A stretch of 50,526 nt of DNA from Lingula anatina (lineage: Eukaryota > Brachiopoda > Lingulata > Lingulida > Lingulidae): NCBI RefSeq assembly GCF_001039355.2, contig NW_019774269.1, positions 244,055 through 294,580 of the forward strand. Reading direction: 5' to 3'. The translations under genes and the position numbers were made by a program. Of this stretch, positions 24,701 through 37,728 are shown in pieces. Position 1 is the stretch's first letter, and each line of letters starts with the position of its first letter. The notes under the pieces were generated by a model, which searched no databases, was not told the origin of the DNA, and saw nothing but the letters and a program-made list of their open reading frames with translations.

Positions 24701-27700
24701 TACTATGTACATATATGATGTATTTTGTTGATCAATATTCTTCCCCTCAAGGCATTCAAACAAAAAATATAACCCACCTTGCCCACACTGTACCCACTTT
24801 TTTTACCCCACCCCCCCAAAACTTAAGCATGGCAATTTTCAGAGAGTCATATACCCACTAGTAGAGGTCCTATGACTGTCAAAAAGATATAAATAACAAA
24901 AGAGATCCTCATGGCCTTTTCTTTTGTTGACGATATATTGATATCTGAAAATTGTAAAATTTGGATGGGTGCATGTTGCTCTTGTCTTGGCCAGTAATAC
25001 CTGCTCATTTACTCTAATCATGGCAGAATTGAACATTATGCTTTACAAGAGTAGGCAATTGCCCTCTAACAGAGCCTACCTTTGGGATTTAAACATTCAT
25101 ATTCATATTTTGATGACTTGTGATAGAAATTTATGTAGCTTTGGTCAAGACAAATTAATTAACCCTTTTCAACTTGCTACTTGGCGTCAAGTTTCTGTAT
25201 ACCCTTTGCTCAGTAGCTTCCATCTCGATTGTACAACTGGGAATGGGATTCCCTGTAATACTGTAGCTTACAAAATGAATTTAAAATATTTTTGGTCTAA
25301 TAAATTTAATTATTCAGAAAATAAAACAACAAACAACCCATATTTTTCATATATTTAATCATATAAAGAAAACTGTATTTCTTTAACATTTCTTTAGATC
25401 TACTACTTCAACAATTATTGGACACAAATGGGCACCAACCACACACAAAGCTTATAATCAATCAACAATGTTTTATAGTGCATAATCATCTCTTTATTGG
25501 ATCTTTAAGTATAAGTAAGCAAATTATTTGGAAGTATGGCAAACAATACAAACCTTCATACTGGAAAATGCTTATAACGGATAACTTAATAAATGGGTGG
25601 AAGGCATTGTAACTGCCATTCAAGACTACACCTGTCACCTTTAACTGAATAAGACACTGGCAAAGTTTTGACTCAAGATTAAAGGGATAATAACTCTTCG
25701 TATGAAATCTATATTTCACAATAAAAACATTGTGAATAACTCATAGAAATATAATATATTCTGTATTTTTGATTTTGACAACTAAGCTTNTCTTATCCCA
25801 TTTAAAGCTGGCATTTACGGATATCTTCTTTAAAATGAAACAAAAAAAAACAGACATGATCCTATTTTTCAGAGTAAAAAAAAAAAAAAAAAAAAGAACT
25901 CCGAACATTTATCATGGGATCCAACACCTAAGCGGCCAGAGGTCCGGGGATGCCTTTGAATTGAATTAAAAAATGTGGAATTCCACATTTCTGGGGCAAA
26001 AATTCATGTCTGAAAAGCTCCTTGTAAAAAAAAAAAAAAGTTCATCAAAAAGTGTCAGTTTTCATCATTTAATGAAGCTCCAATACATTACTGTACTTTC
26101 TTGTGGGGGATCTTCTTGCTGTTTGCTTGGATCTTCATGGCTGACATTAGCTATCTGTCAGGTCATTGGTGTCCTCCAACTGTAGATACAAATAATTGTT
26201 CAAGGTAGATAAACATCAAAAATACATTTCAGTCTGTTGGGCAGTACCGGTAAGTCAATCCTCTTCACAAAACTTCTTTTTCCAGTGCTTGGATTAATCA
26301 CTTTATTTTCTTTGCCATATGTCCGATTCCTGGCTGCTCTTTCTGACCAGTCTCCATTTTATAGCTAAAATAACAACAAAAATTTATTCTCCTATCTATT
26401 AAATGTTTTTAATTTTCAACCAACAAAATTTACCATGAAACCCCATTTTAGACTACAACTAAGCTTTATTTCAAATATAGGCCTTTATATAAAATATTAT
26501 TCATATAATTGTGACATGATTGTTACTCTTTTAATCACCAGCAATGATCTACAAAAGCAGTATTATTTAGTTGTGAGGGTTCTGTAACTTGTTGCTCTTA
26601 CAAACAAAAAAGTTTACAGTGCTAACATGTACAGTACAAAACATAAGCTCTTTTCACTATATGTAATAAGAAATTTTACATGGTTCTGAGGGTCAAAGAT
26701 AGCAGTATTTAGATGATGACTTACCTGTAGTTTAACTTGTCCAAATACTTTGCATATTTAATTCAAACAACACAGATATCATATCATTATCAACCTTCTG
26801 TCTGATGTGAATTTGGTATGTAAATTAATAATAAAGATGTGATGAATGTCAACTTCTTAATTACCTGAGCCCGATGAAAAGAATATTTTTGCTTCGTCTT
26901 GTTAAAAATTTCGATACACTGTGCATGAAATCTCCGCTTGGTCCGAGCAAAGAAAGTCCTACAATAGTTACTTGGTCCGAAGAATTAGTTGACGTGTTCT
27001 TGCAGCTCCCCAAAGGATCCATAGCATGTCATGATGCGCTGGACACACGACTGAGTTGAGCTCACTCTCCATTTCCTCTGATGATGATATTGCCGATGCT
27101 GGTCGGCCTATTGTACCTTGTACATATCGTTGGCCTCTCATCTGCATGCAAGTCTTAGCATAGAGAGGTGACCCCAATCATCTTTGTCGTATCTCCTGAG
27201 TATCACACAACCTTTTTGTCTTTGTAATGGTCTACAGAAAAACTAAGTGTGCTCTTTGCTGCTTGAAATTTGGAAAATCTGCAGTGCATTCATCGTGTGT
27301 TTTCCACCACTGCTACTTGAAACTGTAATTGCTGCCTAATCGAATTTAGTTTTGAATGCTTGTTTACCCCCATACTTGAACTTGGTATATACTTAATATC
27401 CAAGAATCAATGAATAAAAACTACAGAAGACTATTTCAGCCGTTCAGTCGCTAACCAACATTGAAATTAACTTAAAAAGTCTGAATGCAAATCAAAACTG
27501 TGGGAAGCAAAGATTTTTAGGGAAAAGCTTCAAAAGGTCATGCCAGTGTTTTTATTTATGATAGACCCCTTGTCCATATTTTCAGTAAATATCAGTGATA
27601 ATATCTAAGGTGTCACTCACACAGTTGAAAATTGAGACGGGAGCCACGCAAGGCAGTGAAATGCGCATGTGGCTGTATCTTGACAAAAACGCAACAGAAA

Positions 27701-30700
27701 GCTTTAATATTTTACAGTTTAATTAAGGTCACAAAGGTGATTAACTGTGAGCAAAATGAGTGTATACCGTGAGAACCCAACCTTGCCACTTTTTGGCCGA
27801 TTTGCCTGGTGGTTAGAAAAACGGTTACTGCTAGTAACTTCAAAACTGCTGCTTCAATTATACCAAACAGACTCAATCACTATGAAAATATTAAATCAAT
27901 CAGTTTCTCCAAAAAAGAAAAATAACATGAATTCAATTATTAAATTATCACTTCATTCAGTTTCATTAAAGTAGTTAATAGCTTGTACATTAAAATTTTT
28001 GAGGGTCCATTGGATAAAATTCTTGCCGATCTAGCAGCTTGAAGCTTTGGGATGTAATAACTGTAGTGCTGACTACATCATGTCATATGTGTATGTGGGT
28101 ACAAGTCAATCTACTAGTACAGTGCTGTCTACACCATGTCTTATGTGTCTGTAGGTACTAGTCAGTCTGCTGGTACAGTGCTGTCTACATAATGTCATGT
28201 GTGTCTGCAGGCACAAGCCAGTCTGCTGGTACAGTGCTGTCTACATCTTGTCTTATGTGTCTGTAGGTACAAGTCAATCTACTAGTACAGTGCTGTCTAC
28301 ACCATGTCTTATGTGTCTGTAGGTACAAGTCAACCTACTAGTACAGTGCTGTCTACACCATGTCTTATGTGTCTGTAGGTACAAGTCAGTCTGCTGGTAC
28401 AGTGCTGTCTACATCATGTCATGTGTTTCTGTGGGTACAAGCCAGTCTGCTGGTACAGTGTTGTCTACATCATGTCATGTGTTTCTGTGGGTACAAGTCA
28501 GTCTGTTGGTACAGTGCTGTCTACATCATGTCTTGTGTGTCTGTGGTACAAGTCAGTCTGTCGGTACAGTACTGTCTACATCATATCATGTGCGTCTGTG
28601 GGTACAAGTCAGTCGGCTGGTACAGTGTTGTCTACATCATGTCTAAGAGTCATTTAGATAAACTGTTGGTAGATTTTAATGGAAGCAGTGAAACTATTTT
28701 AAATGTCATGTAAATAAAGTGAGGAATAAACAAATTGACTCGTATTCGTAGATGAACATAAAACGTTGGTACAGTGCTGTCTTCAACGTCATGTGTATCT
28801 GTAGGTACAAGTCATTCTGCTGATACAGTGCTGTCTACATCATATTGTGTGTCTGCAGGTACAAACAGTCTGCTGGTACAGTGATGTCTACATCATATTG
28901 TGTGTCTGCAGGTACAAACAGTCTGCTGGTACCGTGATGTCTACATCATATTGTGTGTCTGCAGGTACAAACAGTCTGCTGGTACAGTGATGTCTACATC
29001 ATGTCATGTGTATCTGTAGGTACAAGTCAGTCTGCTGGTACAGTGATGTCTACATCATGTCATGTGTGTCTGTAGGTACAAGTCAATCGGCTGGTACAGT
29101 GTTGTCTACATCATGTCATGTGTATCTGTGGTACAAGTCAGTCNCAGTGCTGTCTACATCTTGTCATGTGTTTCTGTGGGTACAAGTCAGTCTGCTGGTA
29201 CAGTGCTGTCTACATCATGTCATGTGTTTCTGTGGGTACAAGCCAGTCTGCTGGTACAGTGTTGTCTACATCATGTCATGTGTTTCTGTGGGTACAAGTC
29301 AGTCTGTTGGTACAGTGCTGTCTACATCATGTCTTATGTGTCTGTGGTACAAGTCAGTCTGTCGGTACAGTATTGTCTACATCATATCATGTGCGTCTGT
29401 GGGTACAAGTCAGTCGGCTGGTACAGTGTTGTCTACATCATGTCTAAGATTCATTTAGATAAACTGTTGGTAGACTTTAATGGAATCAGTGAAACTATTT
29501 TAAATGTCATGTAAATAAAGTGAGGAATAAACAAATTGACTCGTATTCGTAGATGAACATAAAACGTTGGTACAGTGCTGTCTTCTACATGTCATGTGTA
29601 TCTGTAGGTACAAGTCAGTCTGCTGATACAGTGCTGTCTACATCATATTGTGTGTCTGCAGGTACAAACAGTCTGCTGGTACAGTGATGTCTACATCATG
29701 TCATGTGTATCTGCAGGTACAAGTCAGTCTGCTGGTACAGTGATGTCTACATCATATTGTGTGTCTGCAGGTACAAACAGTCTGCTGGTACAGTGATGTC
29801 TACATCATATTGTGTGTCTGCAGGTACAAACAGTCTGCTGGTACAGTGCTGTCTACATCATATCATGTGTATCTGTGGGTACAAGTCAGTTTGCTGTTAC
29901 AGTGCTGTCTACATCATATCATGTGCGTCTGTGGGTACAAGTCAATCTGCTGGTACAGTGCTGTCTACATCATGTCATGTCTGTCTGTAGGTACAAGCCA
30001 ATCTGCTGGCACAGTGCGGTCTTCAACATGTCATGTGTATCTGTAGGTACAAGTCAGTCTGCTGGTACAGTGCTGTCTACATCATGTTTCATACAAATGG
30101 GGACCAGCCCTAGTCCAGGAATATGCACAGTTTCTCCTTCTACTGGCTTTGAGATTGTCACCAATTTCTCAGTGAATTGCTCTGGGTTCAGTGACAGCAC
30201 TAGTCAACTCCACTATAACTACCATTTTTGGGATGGAGATCCTGCTACCAAGAATCAATCAGGTAACTGGTCTGCATTTTGTAAATGAATAGTTTAAATG
30301 GCAATAGCTAAAATTGTTAGCCATTTCATTTTAAATGGCAGCAGTTAAAATTGTTAGGCAAGTTGATCTTACATAATCATAGGATCTGCATAACATATGG
30401 TCTTTGGAAATTTCAACCAAACTTTAGCCAAATATCTGAGTGTGATATGTATCCACATATGGAGATGGAGAAGCTTTGATTTCATGTATCATACCTGATT
30501 CAGAAGCGCATTGTAATATTCCAGCACTGAGGGTTGACCTGTTTGTATCCACCAATATTTGTGTAAAAATGTTCATATTTCCCTCAGGTATCCTGTTAGG
30601 CAGCAGTTCTGGTGGTTATATCCACATCTCTGCCCTGTCTGTGTCCCCAGCCAGTGAGAACAGTCAGGGAGAGGTCCGTGTGCATGCTGTCAATGAAGAT

Positions 30701-31060
30701 GGTATGAGGACAGTGGTGACTTCCACTGTCCAGGTATGTTGACATTATCTGTAGGCCAGGGTTAGTGTGTGCATGCTGTCAATGAAGATGGTATGAGGAC
30801 AGTGGTGACTTCCACTGTCCAGGTATGTTGACATTATCTGTAGGCCGGGGTTAGTGTGTGCTTGCTGTCAATGACAATGGTATGGGGATACTGGTGACTT
30901 CCACTGTGGAGATAATTTGACATTAAATATGCAGTCCATGTCAACCAGAAGAACTTTCAAACCTACTGGCCCTTTGGGACCTTTGGGATATTAAGGACAG
31001 CAACTGAACAAATTTATGTTATTTACACTACCCTGATACCAAATTTACTATATATATTCA

Positions 31061-31126
<66 letters not shown>

Positions 31127-31248
31127 AAAAGAAAAAAATAACAGCAGCTATTTTGCCACGACTGATAACAACACATTCAGCATTTAAACCCCCTGAAGAT
31201 GCAATGAAACCAGTTGGGCAAAATAGCTGCTGTTATTTTTTTCTTTTT

Positions 31249-31281
<33 letters not shown>

Positions 31282-34200
31282 TCACATTCAGAACACATGA
31301 TCCACGTAGCTACTGATCTGTAGACATAATATGGCCAACCCTACTTAAAAGCAAGCATTCTAATCCACTGATGGTCATCCCGCCTCCACACACCATAAAG
31401 TGGATTAAATCTTGGCTCAGTGGTTTTATTACTAGGCTCCTGCAGGATGTTGAGAGACCATCAGTAGATCAGTTGGCATTGCTTTTAAGTAGGTGAGCCA
31501 TTTTTGATCTGCAGATCTGTTGGTCTACTGATCAACATGTTCATAGTTTAGATTAGATTTGGTGTATTTTCTGTTTAAGGTCCGTCCATTAGGTGACCAT
31601 CCTGATTTAGCGGACAGAGATGTTGGTACCTTTCTGGAGGAGATAACAGGGGATTTGAATGGCATCTTGTGGACTGCTGTGAGAGAAGGCGACTACACAG
31701 GTTCTCTTTCTGTCTATATAATTGTAAACCGTCAACCCTTGGGTTGTGATTTTTTTTACTTAATCATTATTTTTTTAAAGTGTATTCATTTGAATAACAG
31801 AATGTTTGCTAGCTAGGTTTTATATGTTAATATTTTGTCACATCCTTCCCTGTGGTATGGACTTTTAGCTGTCCTACAGCTGTTTGAATCTGTCAGTTAT
31901 GTTAAGTTCTATGTGTTATTCACATCCTTCTCTGTGTTAAGTTCTGTATGTTATTCACATCCTTCTCTGTGTTAATTTCTATATGTTATTCATGTCCTTC
32001 TCTTTGTTAAGTTCTGTATGTTATTCACATCCTTCTCTGTGTTAAGTTCTGTATGTTATTCACATTCTTCTCTGTGATATTGGCTTATAGCTGTCCTACA
32101 GCTCCTTGAATTTGTCAGTCATATGTTAAGATCTATATGTTATTACCTTGGGTCACATACTTCCCTGTGATATTGGCTTTTAGCTGTTCTACAGTTGGTT
32201 GATGCTGTCAGTTCCTTGCTGAATTCTGGGACAGAAAAATTAGCAAGGGAACANTTCTCTGTGTTAAGTTCTATATGTTATTCATGTCCTTCTCTTTGTT
32301 AAGTTCTGTATGTTATTCACATCCTTCTCTGTGTTAAGTTCTGTATGTTATTCACATTCTTCTCTGTGATATTGGCTTATAGCTGTCCTACAGCTCCTTG
32401 AATTTGTCAGTCATATGTTAAGATCTATATGTTATTACCTTGGGTCACATACTTCCCTGTGATATTGGCTTTTAGCTGTTCTACAGTTGGTTGATGCTGT
32501 CAGTTCCTTGCTGAATTCTGGGACAGAAAAATTAGCAAGGGAACAGGTAAATAAATAGATAAATGAAAATGAAAAAGACAAAAAAAGATAAATGTCAGAA
32601 ATATATGGACAAATAAATGAAAATATATTAATGAAATAAATAACATTTTGATTGACGGATACAAAGGAAAGGTATTGTAATTAGTCAATCTTTTCTATGG
32701 GCAAAAACTATCAAACTTTCATGCAAATCAATTAATAATCACAAAAATTGTATTTCTGTATAGTTTTATGATGTTTTAATTCACATAATAGAACCTAGCC
32801 GGCTACCACATGTACAATATGAATGTTCTAGCTAATTTTAAGAAATTACAATTTTAAAAATACTATATACGTAAAATTCACAATTGTCCTATATTTAAAA
32901 GAGCGAGTAATTACTGTGTAGCACCAGGAAGTCTTTTCTTCCACAGATACGCAGTGATATGATGGAGGCAGTAGGTAATTTAACTATTGACAGCCTATCT
33001 ACTGCCCAGCAAGCAGCAGAGACATTGACCAAACTCACAGAACACACCAAAGAGATTACTGCAGACTCACAGGTACTGAGCACTTGGTGTCTTTGGCTTT
33101 GTAGATAGTTGCCTTTAATCTAGTATTTATATTCTTCAGGCTCAGTTTTTATGTTTAATCCTCAAAACTTGTTATATCCCAGATAGCAAGCATACGTTGG
33201 GCCAACGTAGGGGAATCGTTGGTTTGTTGGCATATAGTTGGCGTTGGTAGTAATACGTTGGCCCAACGTTGGCCCAACCACATCATAATATGCATAACAT
33301 AACTGCAATATGCTCACGTTGGCCCAACATTGGGCCAACGTGTGCATATTTGTTGCATACGTTGGCCTAACATTGGGCCAACGTATCCAATTAACAACTC
33401 AATAGAAATGAATAATGTTTCTGTTATAATAAAAATGTTTCTGTTCACAACTGAGAATCACATGTGCTTATCTATTGATCAGTAACATATAGTTTTTAGG
33501 ATTAAAATTTTTTTTATTAAGAGTTTGTCAAATTCCTTGGGCTAAAAAACAGTGTTCTACTTTTATTTGTCTTCCAAGCTATATACTCTCATATATATAT
33601 ATTTTTCATTTTGTCTTTTTTTCTGAATGGATATAGTATATAGTACATAGACTTCACCTATAAAAAAATTACTGAGTGAACAGATTTATATTTTTAAATA
33701 ATGCTGTGAAACANATCAGGTTAAAAATTGTACATGCTGGTTCTGGTAAATGAATTCCCTTAGCAAAATATCAGGCCTTCTGGGAACTCTCTCTCAAATT
33801 CGTCGCAAATTTGCTGCTAATTTACTGTGAATTTGCAGCTAATTTGCTGCAAGCTTGCTGCTAATTTACTGTGAATTTGCAGCTAATTTGCTGCAAGCTT
33901 GCTGCTAATTTGCTGTGAATTTGGAGCAATTTTGCCAGAACATAAACTTTCTTACAAACCTGCTGTAAACTTTAGTTGTTATTGCAAATTTGTTGCAAAT
34001 CAGCAGCAAAAAAGAATTTCCTTGCAAACTATTTGCCACAAACGTTTCATTTTGCTAAGGGATTTTTTTGTTTTATCTGCAGACACTGCAAGTGGATTCA
34101 TTTCTTAGTGTTTTATGTAATGTGTTATGTACTTGTCATAATGAAAGTTGCTGCTAATTTGTTGCAAATTCGCCAAAACATAAAACTTTTCTTGCAAACT

Positions 34201-37200
34201 TTCTGCAAACGTAAGTTTATTTGCAAATTAGCAGCAATACATATTTTTCTTGCAAACTCCTGCTCACTAGTTGTGGAAACTTTTAATTTGCAGCAATTTT
34301 GCTGCAATATTGCTGCAAACTTTAAATTTTGCTAAGGGGATCCATACGTGTTTGGGAAGCCCCCCCCTACGATTTTTTGCACCCACGTCGTCAACTTACG
34401 GAAACTCAACATAAAAATCATACATGTGAATTACACTAAGTTGTACAAATCTTCACTATTGTTATTCTGCACAAAATGGAATTTATGGGTATCATGTGTA
34501 CACTGCACAGACATCATTTTTCCTATTGAAAAGATCGAAGAATTACCATACCTTCATATTGATTACATTAATTTTCAGACTTCAGGCATGGACACAGTTG
34601 AAAGGTTATCCCTAGTGTTGAGCAGTGGACAGAGGAATGCAACTTTTACTGAAGTAGAGGACACTGCCACGTAAGCCAGAAAAGAAACTCTTTTGAAAAA
34701 CTTTGTAGCATGCTAAGACTTGAAGAGACACCAGTCTTCCTGGCCCCCATTTCACAAAGAATCTTAAATCCGTAGTTGACTGGCTTGAGCTGAGTGACAT
34801 TACAAGGTCGATTACTCTGCAGTCAACTAGGCGTGTTTCACAAAGAATCTTAAGTCTTAGCTCGGTGCTCTTACCATAGTCAATGTACACAAGAAACTCA
34901 ACAAAAATAGATGTAAAAATCCATTAAGTTTTGGCCGAGAACGGTCATATATCAACAATAAAAATCAGTCAAAACGTAAAACAAAGTTTGTTTTTGAGCT
35001 TTATTGATTAGTTTAACTTCAAAAAAACTTCAAAGTAACATGAAAACATTAGCTTGTCTTGGAATGCTGCTGTAGGACATCTAGTGGTCAAAAATATAAA
35101 CAAACCCGTGCTTGGCTGGATGAAGTTACATTTTAATTTTTTTTTATTTAAATATTCAATTAATTTCAGTACTGTTCAAGGATATTATAACACAATATGT
35201 TGATGGAGGTATGTTCTTTCCAAATTTTTGTTGATTATGCTCTCATTTACCAAGTTTTAGTTGAGCTTTCTGACTTAGACACCTCCCAAGGAAGCTAGGA
35301 TTTGTCGACTAGCAGCTAAGAAAAAACCGATGTAAGCGACCTTTTAGATTCTTCATGAAACATGACTAAGTGAAGTAAGGACTTAATCACATTGATAATC
35401 AAGCTTTTAGTCAGGGAACCCGACTTAGGTTTTTTTGTGAAATGGAGCCCTGAACACTTACATTGGACTAATATCTTTATAAGCTTTGATTTGTTTTCAT
35501 GGCATCAGATCCATCTCATTCTAAGTGCATTTTCTATTTTGATATACATGTATCATTATTTATAACAATATTAATTTTTCTGCTCTTTTCCGTGATTTAA
35601 ATGTTTAAAGTAAAAAAAAAAAAAATAGAAACTTCAAACTAGGAACTATAAGGCAAACAAGAGGACTTCTCTGCATTCAATTGGCTGAGGCAAAAAACAA
35701 ACAATATTTTGAAAACTCCTTATTGATCATATTTAACAAAATTAAAAATAAATGTAGTTATGTTCATCGTTTAACTTAAAATATTGTTTCTTATTATTTA
35801 GTATGATCCTACAATCCACCTCTAACTTGTTAAATGCCTCCATGGAGGAGTCGAGAGAACTGAATATCACCAACATGACACAACCTGAGAGGGTCAAAGT
35901 GCAGAAGGTGAGAAGAAAGATCAGAAGCCAGACCCTATTGTACTAACTGTGTTCAGTCTTTCTCCGAGAGGATTCTTGCTAAATTGCAATCAATTTAAGC
36001 AGCTTAGATGTCTTTCATGCCTACTGAAGCTGCTAGTAGATAATTAATTCTCATTAAGCAACTTCAGTAGGCATGCCAGACATCTAAGCCACTTAAGCTG
36101 AAAGCAGTTTAGCATGAAACCCCTTGGAGATGGATAGGTCCTGTTAGATCAATCTTGGTATGGGAACCTAGTCTTAGTCAGCTGTCTGATTAATTTCTCT
36201 TCCAGACAATACAAGCTTGTATAGCCAGGAATTTTAAAGAGGGGGGGGGGGGGGGTCTTTTTCTGAAAAAGTGGATCTTTTACCACAAAACTTAGAGTAC
36301 CTATACATGTAGGTTAATAATTCTTACCTTCACAGACCTTTTCTCCAACAAAAAGGGCAAATGTTTGAACTCCCCTTACCTCCCTGGCTATGGGCCTGCA
36401 ATTTAACAGGCAAAAAAGCTGCAACCAAACAACCAGCCAAATCATCCAAACAACCAGCAACATCAACTAAACAACCAGCAACATCAACTAAACAACCAGC
36501 CAGGTCAAACATACAACCAGCAACATCAACTAAACAACCATCCAGATCAACCAAACAACCGACAACGTCAACCAAATAAATCACATTTATTGTACCAAAC
36601 ACAAAAAAGGAAGAGAAAGAAGAAAAATTGGCACATTCTTTGCTCAGAATAAACAAAACAATTGCCTCTACCAAACATGCAAACAACCAACAACAAACTA
36701 TCCCATAAGTCAAAAGCAAGGAAGAAAAAGTTCCTATACCAAATAGTCCAATCCCTAATTATAAACCTCTCCAAACAAGATGTTAAATGTATATTTTCAT
36801 CTTGCAGACCAGATACATAGCAAATAAAGCACTGAATGTCATCAGCACTATCTCAGACACTGTGCTGGCAAAGAAGGTACCAGGAGAGGAACCCATTGTT
36901 ATAGCCACCAAGACTTTGAGTGTCAAGGTGGGTGAGCTTTGCCAAGAACAAAATTGAACCCACATGCTTGAAGATTTAACATGTAGTATGTCTTCACTAT
37001 TGTGGTAAGGCTGTCAGTTTTGCCCTCGCCTTGGTTCAAAGGGTTACAGAATATGTATCTTTCAGTAATGATGCCCCAGTTTCATTAAAAGGCTAGAGTA
37101 GAATGCTAATTAAAGCCGTACTCATGAAAATTTAAGAAATGTTCAGCATCTTTAAGTATAGAAATGATATGGTTAGACACAAATATTTACTTTATCATTT

Positions 37201-37690
37201 AATCAAAAGTTAATCATATTGACTATTACCTAAAAAAAAATTACCAATTTGTAAGTAATATGGTAGCAAAAATGTTTGTTGAAAAGAAATTAAACCCTTT
37301 TGTGCAACTTTCTTATCATTTGATAGAGAGCCCAAAAAATATTTCCCTATCAATTTTTATTTCAACTTGAATCAGTTTTGCACCATTCTTCTGTGATTCA
37401 CTCATTTTTAAAACTCAACCTTGGCATCAGATACTTTATGCCATGAGAAATTGTGTTTTAGTGTCAAAAATTGGACCTGGACACAATGAGTAGTTCCCGC
37501 CAACTGCAAGTGCCCCAGCTCATTTCAGCAGAAGGGGGGAGTGATGAGACACCACCATGTATGGTCGGCAGCTTTGCTTTACCTCCTGTTCAAAATGTGC
37601 TTCGTGATGGGCATAAAAATATATCCACTGCAGTTGATTTGCAGGTACTATTTTTTTTTCTAATTTGATTTAATTAATTAATTAATTAAT

Positions 37691-37728
<38 letters not shown>

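Noticed and set aside
26270-26370. Minus-strand exon-like frame ([20 protein letters not shown])
   Set aside because: The reading is suggestive, but the acceptor is poor, it ends within about 50 residues, and no second exon was found.
26874-27177. Overlapping ORFs on both strands suggesting a retrotransposon fragment
   Set aside because: No conserved RT, protease or integrase motif was found in any frame, and both frames end quickly.
28360-29514. ORFs with [13 protein letters not shown] / [14 protein letters not shown] repeats as a coding gene
   Set aside because: They are translations of the 56-bp junction array. Only the last unit is joined to a supported exon.
31869-32253. Additional coding exons at 31869, 32091 and 32184
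   Set aside because: The first two run into stops soon after the repeated start and lack donors; the third is an assembly-overlap copy of the exon at 32476.
36330-36719. Minus-strand ORF with CLVDVAG repeats and plus-strand TKQPATS repeat ORF
   Set aside because: Both are translations of a 21-bp intronic minisatellite; there are no splice sites or protein-like flanks.
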